Origin: CAWATZ01 sp963784995
GTDB taxonomy: Bacteria > Planctomycetota > Planctomycetia > Gemmatales > Gemmataceae
Direction of reading: 5' to 3'
Assembly: GCA_963784995.1 (NCBI GenBank)
Contig: CAWATZ010000002.1
Coordinates: forward strand, 1,178,001 to 1,242,000
Length of the DNA stretch: 64,000 bases
The notes beneath the pieces are model-generated. The model was not told the DNA's origin and made no database searches. It saw nothing but the letters and a program-made list of their open reading frames with translations. How positions within the stretch are numbered: the first letter of the stretch is position 1; the number at the start of each line of letters is the position of its first letter. Of the stretch, positions 16,585 to 24,825 are shown in pieces. The position numbers and the translations under genes are program-made.

Positions 16585-18843
16585 ATGACACAGAAGCCGA
16601 CGCCTGGCAACGGCTCGCCCGGAGCAAAACACCTGGACCCAACAGTCGATCAGATAGTGCAGTGGCTGCATGTGCTGATCGAGCCGGGGTCCGTGGTCGA
16701 ATTACGCATCCTGGGATGGCGGGAGCGATCGTACCCGCAGACCCGATCCGGCTACTTTGATTACGACCACCTCCAGCAACTGGCTGAAGAGGCTTTACGG
16801 TTTACCAGGCAGGCCGAGGGCGTCTACCTGACGCCCAACCCTGTTAACCCCGCCCTGCTGGCCCGCGCCAACAACAAGACCAAGGTCGCGGACAAGGGCA
16901 AAACCACCAGCGACAAGGACGTCCTCCACCGTCGCTGGTTGCTCGTGGATGGTGACCCGGCGCGCCCGGCAGGGATCGGCAGCTCCGCCGTGGAGAAGGA
17001 GCTGGCCCATCGCACCGTCCTCCGCATCAGCGATTACCTCCGGGAGAACGCCGGTTGGCCGGCCCCGATCCTGGCCGACAGCGGCAACGGCGGCCATCTG
17101 CTCTACAGGGTTGACCTGCCGGCCGAAGACGATGGCCTGATCCATCGCTGCTTGAAAGCCTTGGCGTCCAAATTCGACAACGATCAGGTCAAGGTGGACA
17201 CGACTGTCGGCAATCCGGCGCGAATCTGGAAATTGTACGGCACGATGGCACGCAAGGGCGACTCCACAGAGGACAGGCCCCATCGCTGGGCGCGAGTGCT
17301 GGAGATCCCCGCGCCAGTGGAAGTGGTGCAGGCCGAACTGCTGCTGGAACTGGCCAACGAGGCCCCGGCCGAGGCCGCAAAGCCAGCTGCGTCACGGCAG
17401 GAGCCCAGCAAGAACGGAAGTGCAGCCTCGGCCAATGGCAGTGCCTATTCTCGCCTGGACGTGGCCCGCTGGCTGACGGATCGGGGCGTCGGTTTCAGTC
17501 GCGACGTGGGCCCGGACGGCCGGGATCGCTACCGCCTCGCCGGCTGCCCGTTCATTCCCGAGCACGGCGGTAAGGACACGGCAATCTTCCAGCATGCGGA
17601 TGGCACGCTCGGGGCGAAGTGCTTCCACAACTCCTGTCAGGGTAAGGGGTGGCAGGAGTTCAAGCAGGCGATCGGCGATCCAGGTCCGGAGCATTACGAC
17701 CCGCCTTTGCACAAGGGCAAAGGCCAGCACGTTGGCAGCAGTGCCGACACCCCTGGACAGCAGACTGCCACGCCGTCTTCCGGGAAGCCGGCACGGCCCG
17801 CCGTGGAAATCTTCTCGGCCGCCGACCTGCTGACGATGGACCTGCCTCAGCCACGCTGGGCGGTCCCGGGCATTCTCCCCGAGGGGCTTGCCGTGCTGGG
17901 CGGCAAGCCGAAGCTCGGCAAAAGCTGGCTAGCCCTGAACCTGGCGATCGCCGTGGCCACCGGTGGCTACGCCCTGGGCGTCAGCGGCATCGAGCAGGGG
18001 CCAGTGCTTTACCTGGCCCTGGAGGATGGCCAGCGGCGGCTGCAAGACCGCCTGCGCAAGCTGCTCGGCAGCCAACCCGGACCTGCGCCAACTGGTCTGA
18101 CCTTTTCCTGTCGCTGGCCCCGGCAAGACAAGGAGGGACTCGCCTTCCTGCACGAGAGCCTGGAGGAGAGCAAGAACGTGCGGCTGGTGGTCATCGACAC
18201 CTGGCCCCTGTTCCGTCCACAGCGGCGATCCAAGGGCGGGGCTGAAAGCTACGAGGAAGACTACAACGCCGCCGTGGCAGTGAAAGCCCTGGCTGACGCT
18301 TACCACTGCGCCATCCTCCTCATTGCCCACTGCCGGAAGGGCGCGGCCGAGGACTGGCAAGACGAGCTGATGGGCTCGCAGGGGCTTGCCGGGGCCGCTG
18401 ATGCGACGGCAGTGCTGCGCCGCCGTCGCGCCGATCCACGGGCGACGCTGAACCTCGCGGGCCGGGACGTCGAGGAGCAAACCCTGCATCTTCAGTGGCG
18501 AGCGGAATACTGCCTCTGGGAGGCGATCGAGGCACCGCCTGAAGAGGAACCCGAGCAGACGGCCGCCCAGCAGAAAGCTGAAGCCTGGATGTTGCAGCGG
18601 GTGCGGGAGGCCGGCGAAGACGGGTGTCAGGTAGGGCCGCTCATTGCCGCCGGCGTGGAGGCCGGCCACGCGGAACGCACCCTCTACCGGGCACGCGACA
18701 CCCTCAAACTGGCCGGGTGCATTCGGCAGCACCAGATCGGCAAGAAGAAGTTCCTGGTGTTCACTGCCCGGGGGGAAACTGGTCCGGAATCGCCCTCGGC
18801 AGGGACCCCGGACGATCACTTGCCAAGCGACGCCACCGCTTGA
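16585..18843 (+). CDS. Primase/helicase-type replication protein with AAA_25 (RepA-like) ATPase
   Basis: 752 residues. The N-terminal third looks like a primase-polymerase (PrimPol-like) domain: RRWLLVDGDPARPAGIG, ILADSGNGGHLLYRVDLP and VDTTVGNPARIWKLYGT. A Cys/His segment follows (CFHNSCQGKGWQEF), then a RecA-like AAA_25 ATPase with Walker A GGKPKLGKSWLALNLA, LYLALEDGQRRLQDRL and Walker B RLVVIDTWPLF. The C-terminus resembles a winged helix. Such proteins start replication of plasmids and satellites. The start is ATG 16585, with a GTG six bases earlier as alternative. A cluster of TTGGCAAGT repeats overlaps and follows its 3' end, a good candidate for its binding site. Confidence 0.82.
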   Translation: MTQKPTPGNGSPGAKHLDPTVDQIVQWLHVLIEPGSVVELRILGWRERSYPQTRSGYFDYDHLQQLAEEALRFTRQAEGVYLTPNPVNPALLARANNKTKVADKGKTTSDKDVLHRRWLLVDGDPARPAGIGSSAVEKELAHRTVLRISDYLRENAGWPAPILADSGNGGHLLYRVDLPAEDDGLIHRCLKALASKFDNDQVKVDTTVGNPARIWKLYGTMARKGDSTEDRPHRWARVLEIPAPVEVVQAELLLELANEAPAEAAKPAASRQEPSKNGSAASANGSAYSRLDVARWLTDRGVGFSRDVGPDGRDRYRLAGCPFIPEHGGKDTAIFQHADGTLGAKCFHNSCQGKGWQEFKQAIGDPGPEHYDPPLHKGKGQHVGSSADTPGQQTATPSSGKPARPAVEIFSAADLLTMDLPQPRWAVPGILPEGLAVLGGKPKLGKSWLALNLAIAVATGGYALGVSGIEQGPVLYLALEDGQRRLQDRLRKLLGSQPGPAPTGLTFSCRWPRQDKEGLAFLHESLEESKNVRLVVIDTWPLFRPQRRSKGGAESYEEDYNAAVAVKALADAYHCAILLIAHCRKGAAEDWQDELMGSQGLAGAADATAVLRRRRADPRATLNLAGRDVEEQTLHLQWRAEYCLWEAIEAPPEEEPEQTAAQQKAEAWMLQRVREAGEDGCQVGPLIAAGVEAGHAERTLYRARDTLKLAGCIRQHQIGKKKFLVFTARGETGPESPSAGTPDDHLPSDATA

Positions 18844-18956
18844 CCTTGGCAAGTGTTTGGCAAGTAATCCAAGGTGTTATGCGACGATTGGTTGCGTCCG
18901 TTACTTGCCACACTTGCCAAGAACCTCCGCCTTAGGCGCGGGGGAGCTTGGCAAGT
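18818..18956. repeat. Iteron-like cluster of TTGGCAAGT repeats, possible origin
   Basis: The 9-mer TTGGCAAGT or its complement ACTTGCCAA occurs at 18818-18826 (-), 18846-18854 (+), 18857-18865 (+), 18903-18911 (-, 8/9), 18912-18920 (-) and 18948-18956 (+). The + pair is spaced by 11 bases, one helical turn. The cluster lies at and just after the end of the primase/helicase gene. By analogy with iteron plasmids it may be the replication origin; an operator is the alternative. Confidence 0.6.
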
Positions 18957-18988
18957 AAAGGCAGACCGAGTTCAGAAGAGAGGAGCCG

Positions 18989-19477
18989 ATGGTAACGATC
19001 CGCCTGACCGCTTTCCAGCCTTTCGCCTCTCGGCGAGGCAAGGACACGGTCGTCGGCATGGAATTCCAGTACAACCCGAAACTGGTCAACCTGCTCAAGA
19101 CGACCCTGCGCGGGCTGAGAAAACCAGGAGACCCAGGACCGGCCGGGGGCTGGCTGCCCGATCATGGCAGGTGGTTCTGCGAACGCCAGGCGTGGCCAGC
19201 GCTGCGTCAGCGGTTGCTGGACGTGGGCGTCACGCTCACGGACGAACCGCCTGACGATAGCCCGCCAGAGGAAAGCACCAGCACGGTAATGAGCGACTCG
19301 GCCGGCAAACGCTTCCGGTTGACCATCCGGAGCGAGCCCAGCGACACGCCGGCAATCATCAGGCTACGTCGCGTCCTGAAGGGGCTGCTGAGGGCCTGGC
19401 GGTTTACGTGCGAGACGGTGGAGCAGCTGCAACCCGAGCCGGCCCCGGTCGCCGAGGAGAAGGAGAACCATGATTGA
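18989..19477 (+). CDS. Hypothetical protein with HARP-like N-terminal motif
   Basis: 162 residues. The N-terminal 65 residues (VGMEFQYNPKLVNLLKTTL, then GGWLPDHGRWFCERQAWPAL) recall the small F-x-Y-x-P...W repeats called HARP-like in SNF2-type helicases, which bind DNA. The C-terminal part (IIRLRRVLKGLLRAWRF) is basic and helical. ATG at 18989 has AGAGGAG upstream. It overlaps the next gene by eight bases, so the two are probably translated together. DNA binding is a guess from the motif; function unknown. Confidence 0.6.
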   Translation: MVTIRLTAFQPFASRRGKDTVVGMEFQYNPKLVNLLKTTLRGLRKPGDPGPAGGWLPDHGRWFCERQAWPALRQRLLDVGVTLTDEPPDDSPPEESTSTVMSDSAGKRFRLTIRSEPSDTPAIIRLRRVLKGLLRAWRFTCETVEQLQPEPAPVAEEKENHD

Positions 19478-19718
19478 GCAACACCTGACGGTGAACGAAG
19501 TGGCCGCTCGCCTGGCGGTCAGTCACAAGACGGTCAGGAAGCTCCTGGACAAGGGCGAACTGGCAGGGGTCAAGATCGCGGGAGCGGTCAGGGTCAGTGA
19601 GTCGGCCCTGGCGGAATACCTCGAGCGCCAGGCGATGGGGAAACCGCCGCCGGTCAAGCCCACGGTCCCGAAGCGGATCGGCAAGCTGCGGTTGAGCGGT
19701 CGGGACTGGTTCGCCTGA
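19470..19718 (+). CDS. Excisionase-like HTH protein (MerR/HTH_17 type)
   Basis: 82 residues. Residues 5-55 form a helix-turn-helix of the excisionase/HTH_17 family (LTVNEVAARLAVSHKTVRKL, LDKGELAGVKIAGAVRVSES). Such proteins bind DNA near att sites and bias a tyrosine integrase toward excision. ATG at 19470 follows AGGAGAAGGAG. It is convergent with the integrase gene, 63 bases apart, across a hairpin. A regulatory role is the alternative. Confidence 0.75.
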   Translation: MIEQHLTVNEVAARLAVSHKTVRKLLDKGELAGVKIAGAVRVSESALAEYLERQAMGKPPPVKPTVPKRIGKLRLSGRDWFA

Positions 19719-19740
19719 TCGGCCCGGCGGCAAAAGCAAA

Positions 19741-19763
19741 ACACCCTCCGGATTGGAGGGTGT
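19741..19763. terminator. Bidirectional terminator hairpin between excisionase-like gene and integrase
   Basis: ACACCCTCC and GGAGGGTGT pair around a five-base loop between the two convergent genes, with A-rich sequence on the left side. Confidence 0.7.
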
Positions 19764-19781
19764 TGCCGTTTGCTGGGGAGC

Positions 19782-20891
19782 TCACTTCTCCTTGCGGAAC
19801 TCTTCGAGCATCCCTCGGAGCGTTGCGTGAGAACGGCATAGGTGGGAGTAGTGTTTGTGGATGGTGGCCGGGGTGTTGCCCAGCAGTTCCGCCAGGGCTT
19901 CGACCGGCTTGCCGGCTTCCAGCCAGCGCGTTGCCAGGGTGTGGCGGAAGCAATACGGAACAACGTGCGGCAGCCCCGTCCGCTTGCGGATGGCGCGGAA
20001 CCGGTTCACAAGATCGACCCGCGAATACTTCTTGCCCTTGTTGTTCGGGAACAGCAAATCGCCGGGCTTCTTGCCCTCGCACAGTTCCTTGACCATGTCA
20101 AGGACTTCGCCGGTGAAGTAAACCACGCGATCCTTTCCCTTACCGGCGGTCTTGTGGCGGAACTCATCCTCGCGGCGCTTGTCGTCAGCGTAGTAAACAA
20201 GGGCCCCGATGCCGGGGTTGAAGTCTCCGACCGTGGCGTTGCACAGTTCCCCCGGTCGCGCACCGCAGTTCTCCAGAGCAATCACCAGACGGCGGAGACA
20301 CCGGCGGCATGGGCTTTTCAGACTGTCGAGAATGGTCTTGAACTCTTCAGGTCTGACAATGCGTTCCCGCGCCCGGCTCCTGGCATGCGGCGTTGCCACA
20401 CTCTTCAACGGGTTGCGAGTAATCACTTCCGCCTTGATGGCCCAATTGAAAGCCGCCTTCAGTTGCATGACGAAGATGCCACCCTGACTCTCGCCCCAGA
20501 CCAGGGTACGCTTGCCCTTGACCCGTTCCTTCCGCATCTCGGCAATCACTTGCTCAACGTGGAAGGGCTTGACCTGGCTGACCGGCAAGTCTCCGTGGCG
20601 ATCCACGAACACCTTGAGCATCCGCTGCTTTATGTCCATCGTGCTGTCTCGCTTGTTGCCCGTGCAGGCGTCAAGGTATGCGTGGAAGATGGTTCGCACC
20701 GTGTTCGCGTCTCCTGCCGTGTCCACCTTGCTCTTGTCCAGGATCTTCCGGAACTCCTCAAGGGCAGCAATGTATGTCGGTCCGTGGGGACTGTCGTCTG
20801 GCCCGGCAGCCAGTTTGTATTGCACCCCAGCAACCTTTGTGTAATAGGCGTTCCGGCTGGCGAAGTAACCGACTTGAGGCTTGCGTGGCAT
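19782..20891 (-). CDS. Tyrosine recombinase/integrase
   Basis: 369 residues, normal for phage-type tyrosine integrases. An N-terminal SAM-like core-binding domain (about residues 60-165) precedes the catalytic domain. Catalytic residues seen: Arg in ENCGARPGELCNATVG, the HxxR box in YCFRHTLATRWLEAG, and the nucleophile Tyr in IHKHYSHLCRSHATLRG. It integrates and excises the surrounding element by site-specific recombination. ATG at 20891 has GGAG upstream. Tandem GTAGGGTGC repeats lie about 60 bases upstream and may be arm-type binding sites. The frame is intact. Confidence 0.92.
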   Translation of the reverse strand: MPRKPQVGYFASRNAYYTKVAGVQYKLAAGPDDSPHGPTYIAALEEFRKILDKSKVDTAGDANTVRTIFHAYLDACTGNKRDSTMDIKQRMLKVFVDRHGDLPVSQVKPFHVEQVIAEMRKERVKGKRTLVWGESQGGIFVMQLKAAFNWAIKAEVITRNPLKSVATPHARSRARERIVRPEEFKTILDSLKSPCRRCLRRLVIALENCGARPGELCNATVGDFNPGIGALVYYADDKRREDEFRHKTAGKGKDRVVYFTGEVLDMVKELCEGKKPGDLLFPNNKGKKYSRVDLVNRFRAIRKRTGLPHVVPYCFRHTLATRWLEAGKPVEALAELLGNTPATIHKHYSHLCRSHATLRGMLEEFRKEK

Positions 20892-20951
20892 CTTCAGAAT
20901 CTCCGTCTTGCGTGGATTGAGTGAACTACCTGCATTCTACGGGTTATCAAC

Positions 20952-20972
20952 GTAGGGTGCAAGGTAGGGTGC
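20952..20972. repeat. Tandem GTAGGGTGC motif upstream of integrase
   Basis: GTAGGGTGC twice, separated by AAG. A matching pair lies at 4987-5006. Possible arm-type sites or element end. Confidence 0.5.
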
Positions 20973-21036
20973 AATGGATTCTCGACAATCGTTACAAGTC
21001 CTGTGTTTTCAGTTAGTTACGTCAATCGAGCTTCCC

Positions 21037-21969
21037 ATGTCCTTCAAACGAACCTTGCCCCTGCTGTTGCTGGCCGCCCTCGGCCTGCTGGTGCTGATGG
21101 GGGTGCTGCACGGCCATCCGTTCCTCCAGGGCCGGCCCACGTCCAGCCGGTCCGCGGAAGCGCGCGAACCGGGCACGCCTGATCCCGTGGCCGGCCAGTT
21201 CCTGCTGCGGGCCCTGCGCGCCCTGGAAGCACCCACCTTGACCGCCCTGGAAACGCGCCTCTGGCAGCGCGTCCGGATGGGCGAGCTGGCCTTCGAGGCC
21301 GAGGGACGCTATCTGCTTGGGCGTGATTCCCTGTTTCGCCTGGAACTGCGCACCCAGGTCGGAAACCGGACCGGCACGCTGCTTCAGGTCTGCGACGGCC
21401 GCCATCTCTGGCAGGGCATGCGCACCGAGTGGCACGGTCGGGAGACCGTGCCACAACGGGGGACCAGCTGGCAGGAAGTCCGCCGCACTCCTGTGGTAAA
21501 AGCGCCTCCCGCGGCTGTTTCGCAGGGAAAGGACTCCCCGAACCTGGAAGTCACCGACCAGCATCGGCAATTCCACGGCGTCTATCCGCTGCTGCTGAAC
21601 CTTCATCAGCAAATGGTCTGGGTGGCGCGGGAGAAGGTCCTCCTGACCGGCAAGGAATGTCATCTGCTGACGGGCACCTGGAAGTCCGACTGGGCCGACC
21701 GGTTGGCTCCCCCGAACAAACCCTGGCCCGACACCGTTCCCAACCAGTGCCGGCTCTGGCTGGATTGCCAGACCAGCTGGCCCTGCCGCGTGGAATGGCT
21801 GGCCCCGGCCCGGACGGACGAGACGGGGCCCCAACTGCTGGCGGAAATGGAGCTGCGCACCCCGGTGTTCAACCCGGAACTGTCGCCAGCGCGCTGCCAG
21901 GCCGAGTTCCACTTCGATCCCGGTGCGACGCCGGTGATTGATCCCACCGAGCCGCCGCGGCTAAAATAG
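21037..21969 (+). CDS. Secreted hypothetical protein, LolA-like beta fold possible
   Basis: 310 residues with an N-terminal signal or anchor (FKRTLPLLLLAALGLLVLMG). The central region alternates strands in a way that recalls LolA/LolB-like lipoprotein carriers (LAFEAEGRYLLGRDSLFRLE; LLQVCDGRHLWQ), but this is a weak resemblance. The C-terminus contains RLWLDCQTSWPCRVEWLAPA. The ATG at 21037 is chosen because it begins directly with the signal sequence; an in-frame ATG at 20974 lies in the element boundary region. Its stop codon falls inside a long palindrome. Confidence 0.65.
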   Translation: MSFKRTLPLLLLAALGLLVLMGVLHGHPFLQGRPTSSRSAEAREPGTPDPVAGQFLLRALRALEAPTLTALETRLWQRVRMGELAFEAEGRYLLGRDSLFRLELRTQVGNRTGTLLQVCDGRHLWQGMRTEWHGRETVPQRGTSWQEVRRTPVVKAPPAAVSQGKDSPNLEVTDQHRQFHGVYPLLLNLHQQMVWVAREKVLLTGKECHLLTGTWKSDWADRLAPPNKPWPDTVPNQCRLWLDCQTSWPCRVEWLAPARTDETGPQLLAEMELRTPVFNPELSPARCQAEFHFDPGATPVIDPTEPPRLK

Positions 21970-22041
21970 TTCTGAGTTGTCAGTTCCGGCGAGCCCGGGG
22001 GCGTCAGCCCCCGGGCTCGCCGGAACTGACAACTCAGAACT
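21968..22041. repeat. Long palindrome between adjacent genes
   Basis: Inverted arms of about 35 bases around a GTCA centre, starting inside the stop codon of the upstream gene and ending 10 bases before the next start. It contains the motif GCGTCAGC seen in several palindromes of the window. Terminator or dispersed palindromic unit. Confidence 0.8.
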
Positions 22042-22051
22042 GAGAACTACT

Positions 22052-24553
22052 ATGCTGTGCGACCTGTCGGCCCCCGTGATCTTCTTTCCCGTCCGGCACC
22101 ACAGCCCCGCCGCCGCCCGGCTGGTCCGGAACCTGTGCCGCGAACTCAAGCCGCGCTCCATCCTGATCGAAGGACCCGCTGACTACAATGATCGCCTCCA
22201 CGAGCTGTTCCTGCCGCACCGGCTGCCGCTGGCCATTTATTCCTACGTCCGCCTCGGCGGCAAAGCCAACCCCCTCACCCCCAACCCCTCTCCCCAGCGG
22301 GGAGAGGGGAGTTTTGGCCGCGGGGCCTATTATCCGCTGTGTGAGCATTCGCCGGAGTGGCAGGCGTTGCTGGCCGGACGCGAGCTGGGCGCCCAGGTCC
22401 GGTTCATCGACCTGCCCTGGGCCGACCTGGCCGTCCAGCGCGACGTCACGGCCAATCGCTACGCCGACGCCGAGTTCACGCGCAGCCGGTACGTACCGCA
22501 GCTGTGCCGGAAACTGGGCGTCGATGACTTCAATACCCTCTGGGACACCCTGTTCGAGCTGGACCCGACGCTGACTGTCGAGGGCTACCTGGAGCGCTGC
22601 CATCTGCTGTGCGGCCCGATGCGATTGCTGGATGGTCCGGGGAGCCTGGTGGATCGGCAGCGCGAGGCGTTCATGGCCGCCCAGGTCCGCGCCAGCCTGG
22701 CCGAGCGTGGCGGTCCGGTGGTGGTGGTCACGGGCGGCTATCACAGCATCGCCTTGCACGCCCGCCTGGCGAGCCGGGAGCGTCAGCGACCGGAGTTCCT
22801 GGGACTGGTCGAGCCGGACGCCCACGTGCCGCGTCCTCCGGAGGAAGGCGAGGAGCGCGGCCTGGCCCTGACGCCGTACTCGTTCGAGCGGCTGGACGCC
22901 CTGATGGGGTACGAAGCGGGCATGCCCAACCCGGGCTTTTACCACCAGCTCTGGCAAGACCGCCAGGCCGATCCGCAAGAGGGTGTCCCTGGGGAAGTTG
23001 GCGAGCGGCGCGGCGTAAGCCCGCCGGTGCTGCTGCGGCCGTTACCGGCGGGCTTACGCCGCGCCGCTCGCCAACTTCCCCAGGGACACCCCCCGCAAGA
23101 AACCTTCCGCGTCTTGCTGGAGCAGATCACTGCCCGGCTGCGGCAGCGCAACCAGGCGATCAGCTCGGCCGACCTGATCGCCGCCGAGACGACCGCCCGG
23201 GGCCTGGCGGCCCTGCGCGGTCATCCGCTGGTCTGGCGCACCGACCTGGTGGACGGCTTGACCGCCGCTCTGATCAAGGAGGAACTGGCGACGGCGGGCA
23301 CGCATCCGCTGCTGGAGGTGATTCACGAGGTGCTGCGTGGCGGGGAGCGCGGCCTGCTGGCGCAGGGGACTCTCTTGCCGCCGCTGGTGCAGGACATCCA
23401 GGAGCAGCTGACCCGGCACGACCTGCAAGTCCCGGCCGGTTCCCGCGACCTCTACCTGGACCTGGACGAGGCCGAGGCCAGGCCGCGCAGCCGGGTGCTG
23501 CATCGGCTGCGGCTGCTGGACGTCAGCGGCTGCGAGCGCACTGCCGGGACCGACCTCAGCACGCGCGACGACCTGTCGCGAGTGTGGGAGCGCTGGCGGC
23601 TGAGCTGGAGTCCGGATTTCGACGCCCGCTGCATCGAGGCGGCCCGCTATGGTCCGACCCTGGCCGAGGCCGCGTCGGCCCGGCTGACCGAACATCTCGG
23701 CCAGCAGGAACGCGATGCCGCCGCCGCAGCCCTTCTGCTGCTCGACGCCGCCCTGGCCGGACTCACCGAACAGGCCGCGGAGTTCCTCGACCGCCTCCAG
23801 GAGCGTATCCGCGGAGACGGCGATTTCTTCTCGGTGGTGCGGGCCCTGGCGCATCTGCTCTATCTCTACCGCTACGACCTGGTCCTGGAGACGGCCGGCC
23901 TGCCGTCCATCGGCGGACTGCTGGCCGAGACGTTCAACCGGAGCTTGTGGTTGCTGGAAAGCCTGGGCAAGGTCAGCGGCCGCGACAAGGAGCTGATCGA
24001 GGGCGTTCGCACGCTGTGCGAGGTGTTCGACCGGTGTGCGGCGTCGCTGGGGCTGAATCGGGAAGAGCTGCTCGCAATCCTGGGCCGGGCGGCCGACGAC
24101 ATGGCCCAGACGCCGCAGTTGCGAGGAGCGGCGGTGGGCGCGTTGTGGTCGCTGGGGGCGTCCGATGGCGAGCAGGTACGGCGCACGCTGAAGCGCTTTG
24201 CCGACCCGGATCAGCTGGGCGACTTCCTGACGGGCCTGTTCGCCCTGGCCCGCGAGCAGGTGCAGCGGCAGCGCGACCTGGTGCTGAGCATCAACGAGAC
24301 AGTCAACGGCTACGGCGACGAGAAGTTCCTGGCGGCGCTGCCGTCGCTGCGACTGGCCTTCACCTATTTCACGCCGCGGGAGAAGCATTACCTGGCGCTG
24401 ACGCTGCGCGAGGGGCTGGGCTTGAAGGAGGAAGAGCCGCTGGCGGCACTGGAGGTGAGCGTCGAGACGGCGGCGCGGGCGCTGGCGTTTGAGGGCAGCC
24501 TGTTCGCGGCGCTGGAGAAGTACGGCATCCGAGGAGGCAAGGAAGAGGCCTAA
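22052..24553 (+). CDS. DUF5682 family protein with two in-frame palindromic insertions
   Basis: 834 residues. The N-terminus (VIFFPVRHHSPAAARLVRNL; SILIEGPADYNDRLHELFLP) and VVVVTGGYHSIALHARLA match DUF5682, whose members usually occur in clusters with MoxR-type AAA ATPases and von Willebrand A proteins. Those partners are not visible here. Biochemical function unknown; a role in a MoxR-linked system is known only by association. Two stretches are encoded by palindromic DNA: LTPNPSPQRGEGSFG (about 22268-22315) and a 40-residue segment at 22981-23100. Both keep the frame and sit between conserved-looking segments, so they are probably surface loops. No strong ribosome site is seen before ATG 22052. 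Confidence 0.8.
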   Translation: MLCDLSAPVIFFPVRHHSPAAARLVRNLCRELKPRSILIEGPADYNDRLHELFLPHRLPLAIYSYVRLGGKANPLTPNPSPQRGEGSFGRGAYYPLCEHSPEWQALLAGRELGAQVRFIDLPWADLAVQRDVTANRYADAEFTRSRYVPQLCRKLGVDDFNTLWDTLFELDPTLTVEGYLERCHLLCGPMRLLDGPGSLVDRQREAFMAAQVRASLAERGGPVVVVTGGYHSIALHARLASRERQRPEFLGLVEPDAHVPRPPEEGEERGLALTPYSFERLDALMGYEAGMPNPGFYHQLWQDRQADPQEGVPGEVGERRGVSPPVLLRPLPAGLRRAARQLPQGHPPQETFRVLLEQITARLRQRNQAISSADLIAAETTARGLAALRGHPLVWRTDLVDGLTAALIKEELATAGTHPLLEVIHEVLRGGERGLLAQGTLLPPLVQDIQEQLTRHDLQVPAGSRDLYLDLDEAEARPRSRVLHRLRLLDVSGCERTAGTDLSTRDDLSRVWERWRLSWSPDFDARCIEAARYGPTLAEAASARLTEHLGQQERDAAAAALLLLDAALAGLTEQAAEFLDRLQERIRGDGDFFSVVRALAHLLYLYRYDLVLETAGLPSIGGLLAETFNRSLWLLESLGKVSGRDKELIEGVRTLCEVFDRCAASLGLNREELLAILGRAADDMAQTPQLRGAAVGALWSLGASDGEQVRRTLKRFADPDQLGDFLTGLFALAREQVQRQRDLVLSINETVNGYGDEKFLAALPSLRLAFTYFTPREKHYLALTLREGLGLKEEEPLAALEVSVETAARALAFEGSLFAALEKYGIRGGKEEA
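22285..22309. repeat. Short palindrome within DUF5682 gene
   Basis: CCCCTCTCCCC and GGGGAGAGGGG pair around AGC. It encodes the NPSPQRGEG type of peptide, a dispersed repeat known from many bacterial genomes. Confidence 0.75.
22973..23100. mobile_element. Palindromic element inserted in frame, with 8-bp direct repeat
   Basis: Perfect 48-base inverted arms (22981-23028 and 23044-23091) are bounded by the direct repeat CCGCAAGA (22973-22980 and 23093-23100). Element plus one duplicate equals 120 bases, exactly 40 codons, so the reading frame of the host gene is preserved. The structure fits a MITE-like or palindromic mobile unit. Confidence 0.75.
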
Positions 24554-24559
24554 TCCTCC

Positions 24560-24667
24560 GGCAGGAAAGAAGCACACAAGCCCGGAGCGCAAGCGACGGG
24601 ACAGCATCGCCGCAGGGAGGGAGCGTCCCGTCGCTTGCGCTCCGGGCTTGTGTGCTTCTTTCCTGCC
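24560..24667. repeat. Long palindrome, 42-base arms
   Basis: Arms 24560-24601 and 24626-24667 are inverted copies around a 24-base loop, just after the DUF5682 gene. Possible terminator; same class as the other long palindromes. Confidence 0.85.
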
Positions 24668-24825
24668 AGGGTCATAGGCGAGCCCGATCGAATCGAAACG
24701 CGAACCGGGGCTGGTAGCGGGCTGTTCCTTCTCCTACAATTGCACTACCGTTGGGTGGCCTTGGGGACGTTAACCCGGCCACCCTCTTCCTTGATGCAGC
24801 ACCCTGACCCAGGATACCACACTCC

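Larger units (their letters stand above)
12981..20972. mobile_element. Putative integrative element with integrase, replication and terminase genes
   Basis: The block holds a tyrosine integrase (right end), an excisionase-like HTH protein, a primase/helicase with a downstream iteron-like cluster, two hypothetical genes, a terminase small subunit and a two-gene terminase large subunit. No capsid, portal, protease, tail or lysis gene is visible. That set resembles a phage satellite or a reduced prophage. The boundaries are approximate: the left is set by the native stop of the zinc-ribbon gene at 12980, the right by the repeats upstream of the integrase. No att direct repeat was identified. Confidence 0.6.

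Noticed and set aside
20930..21000. Attachment site within a tRNA gene next to the integrase
   Set aside because: No tRNA cloverleaf is visible on either strand near the integrase, and no direct repeat of a core was found.
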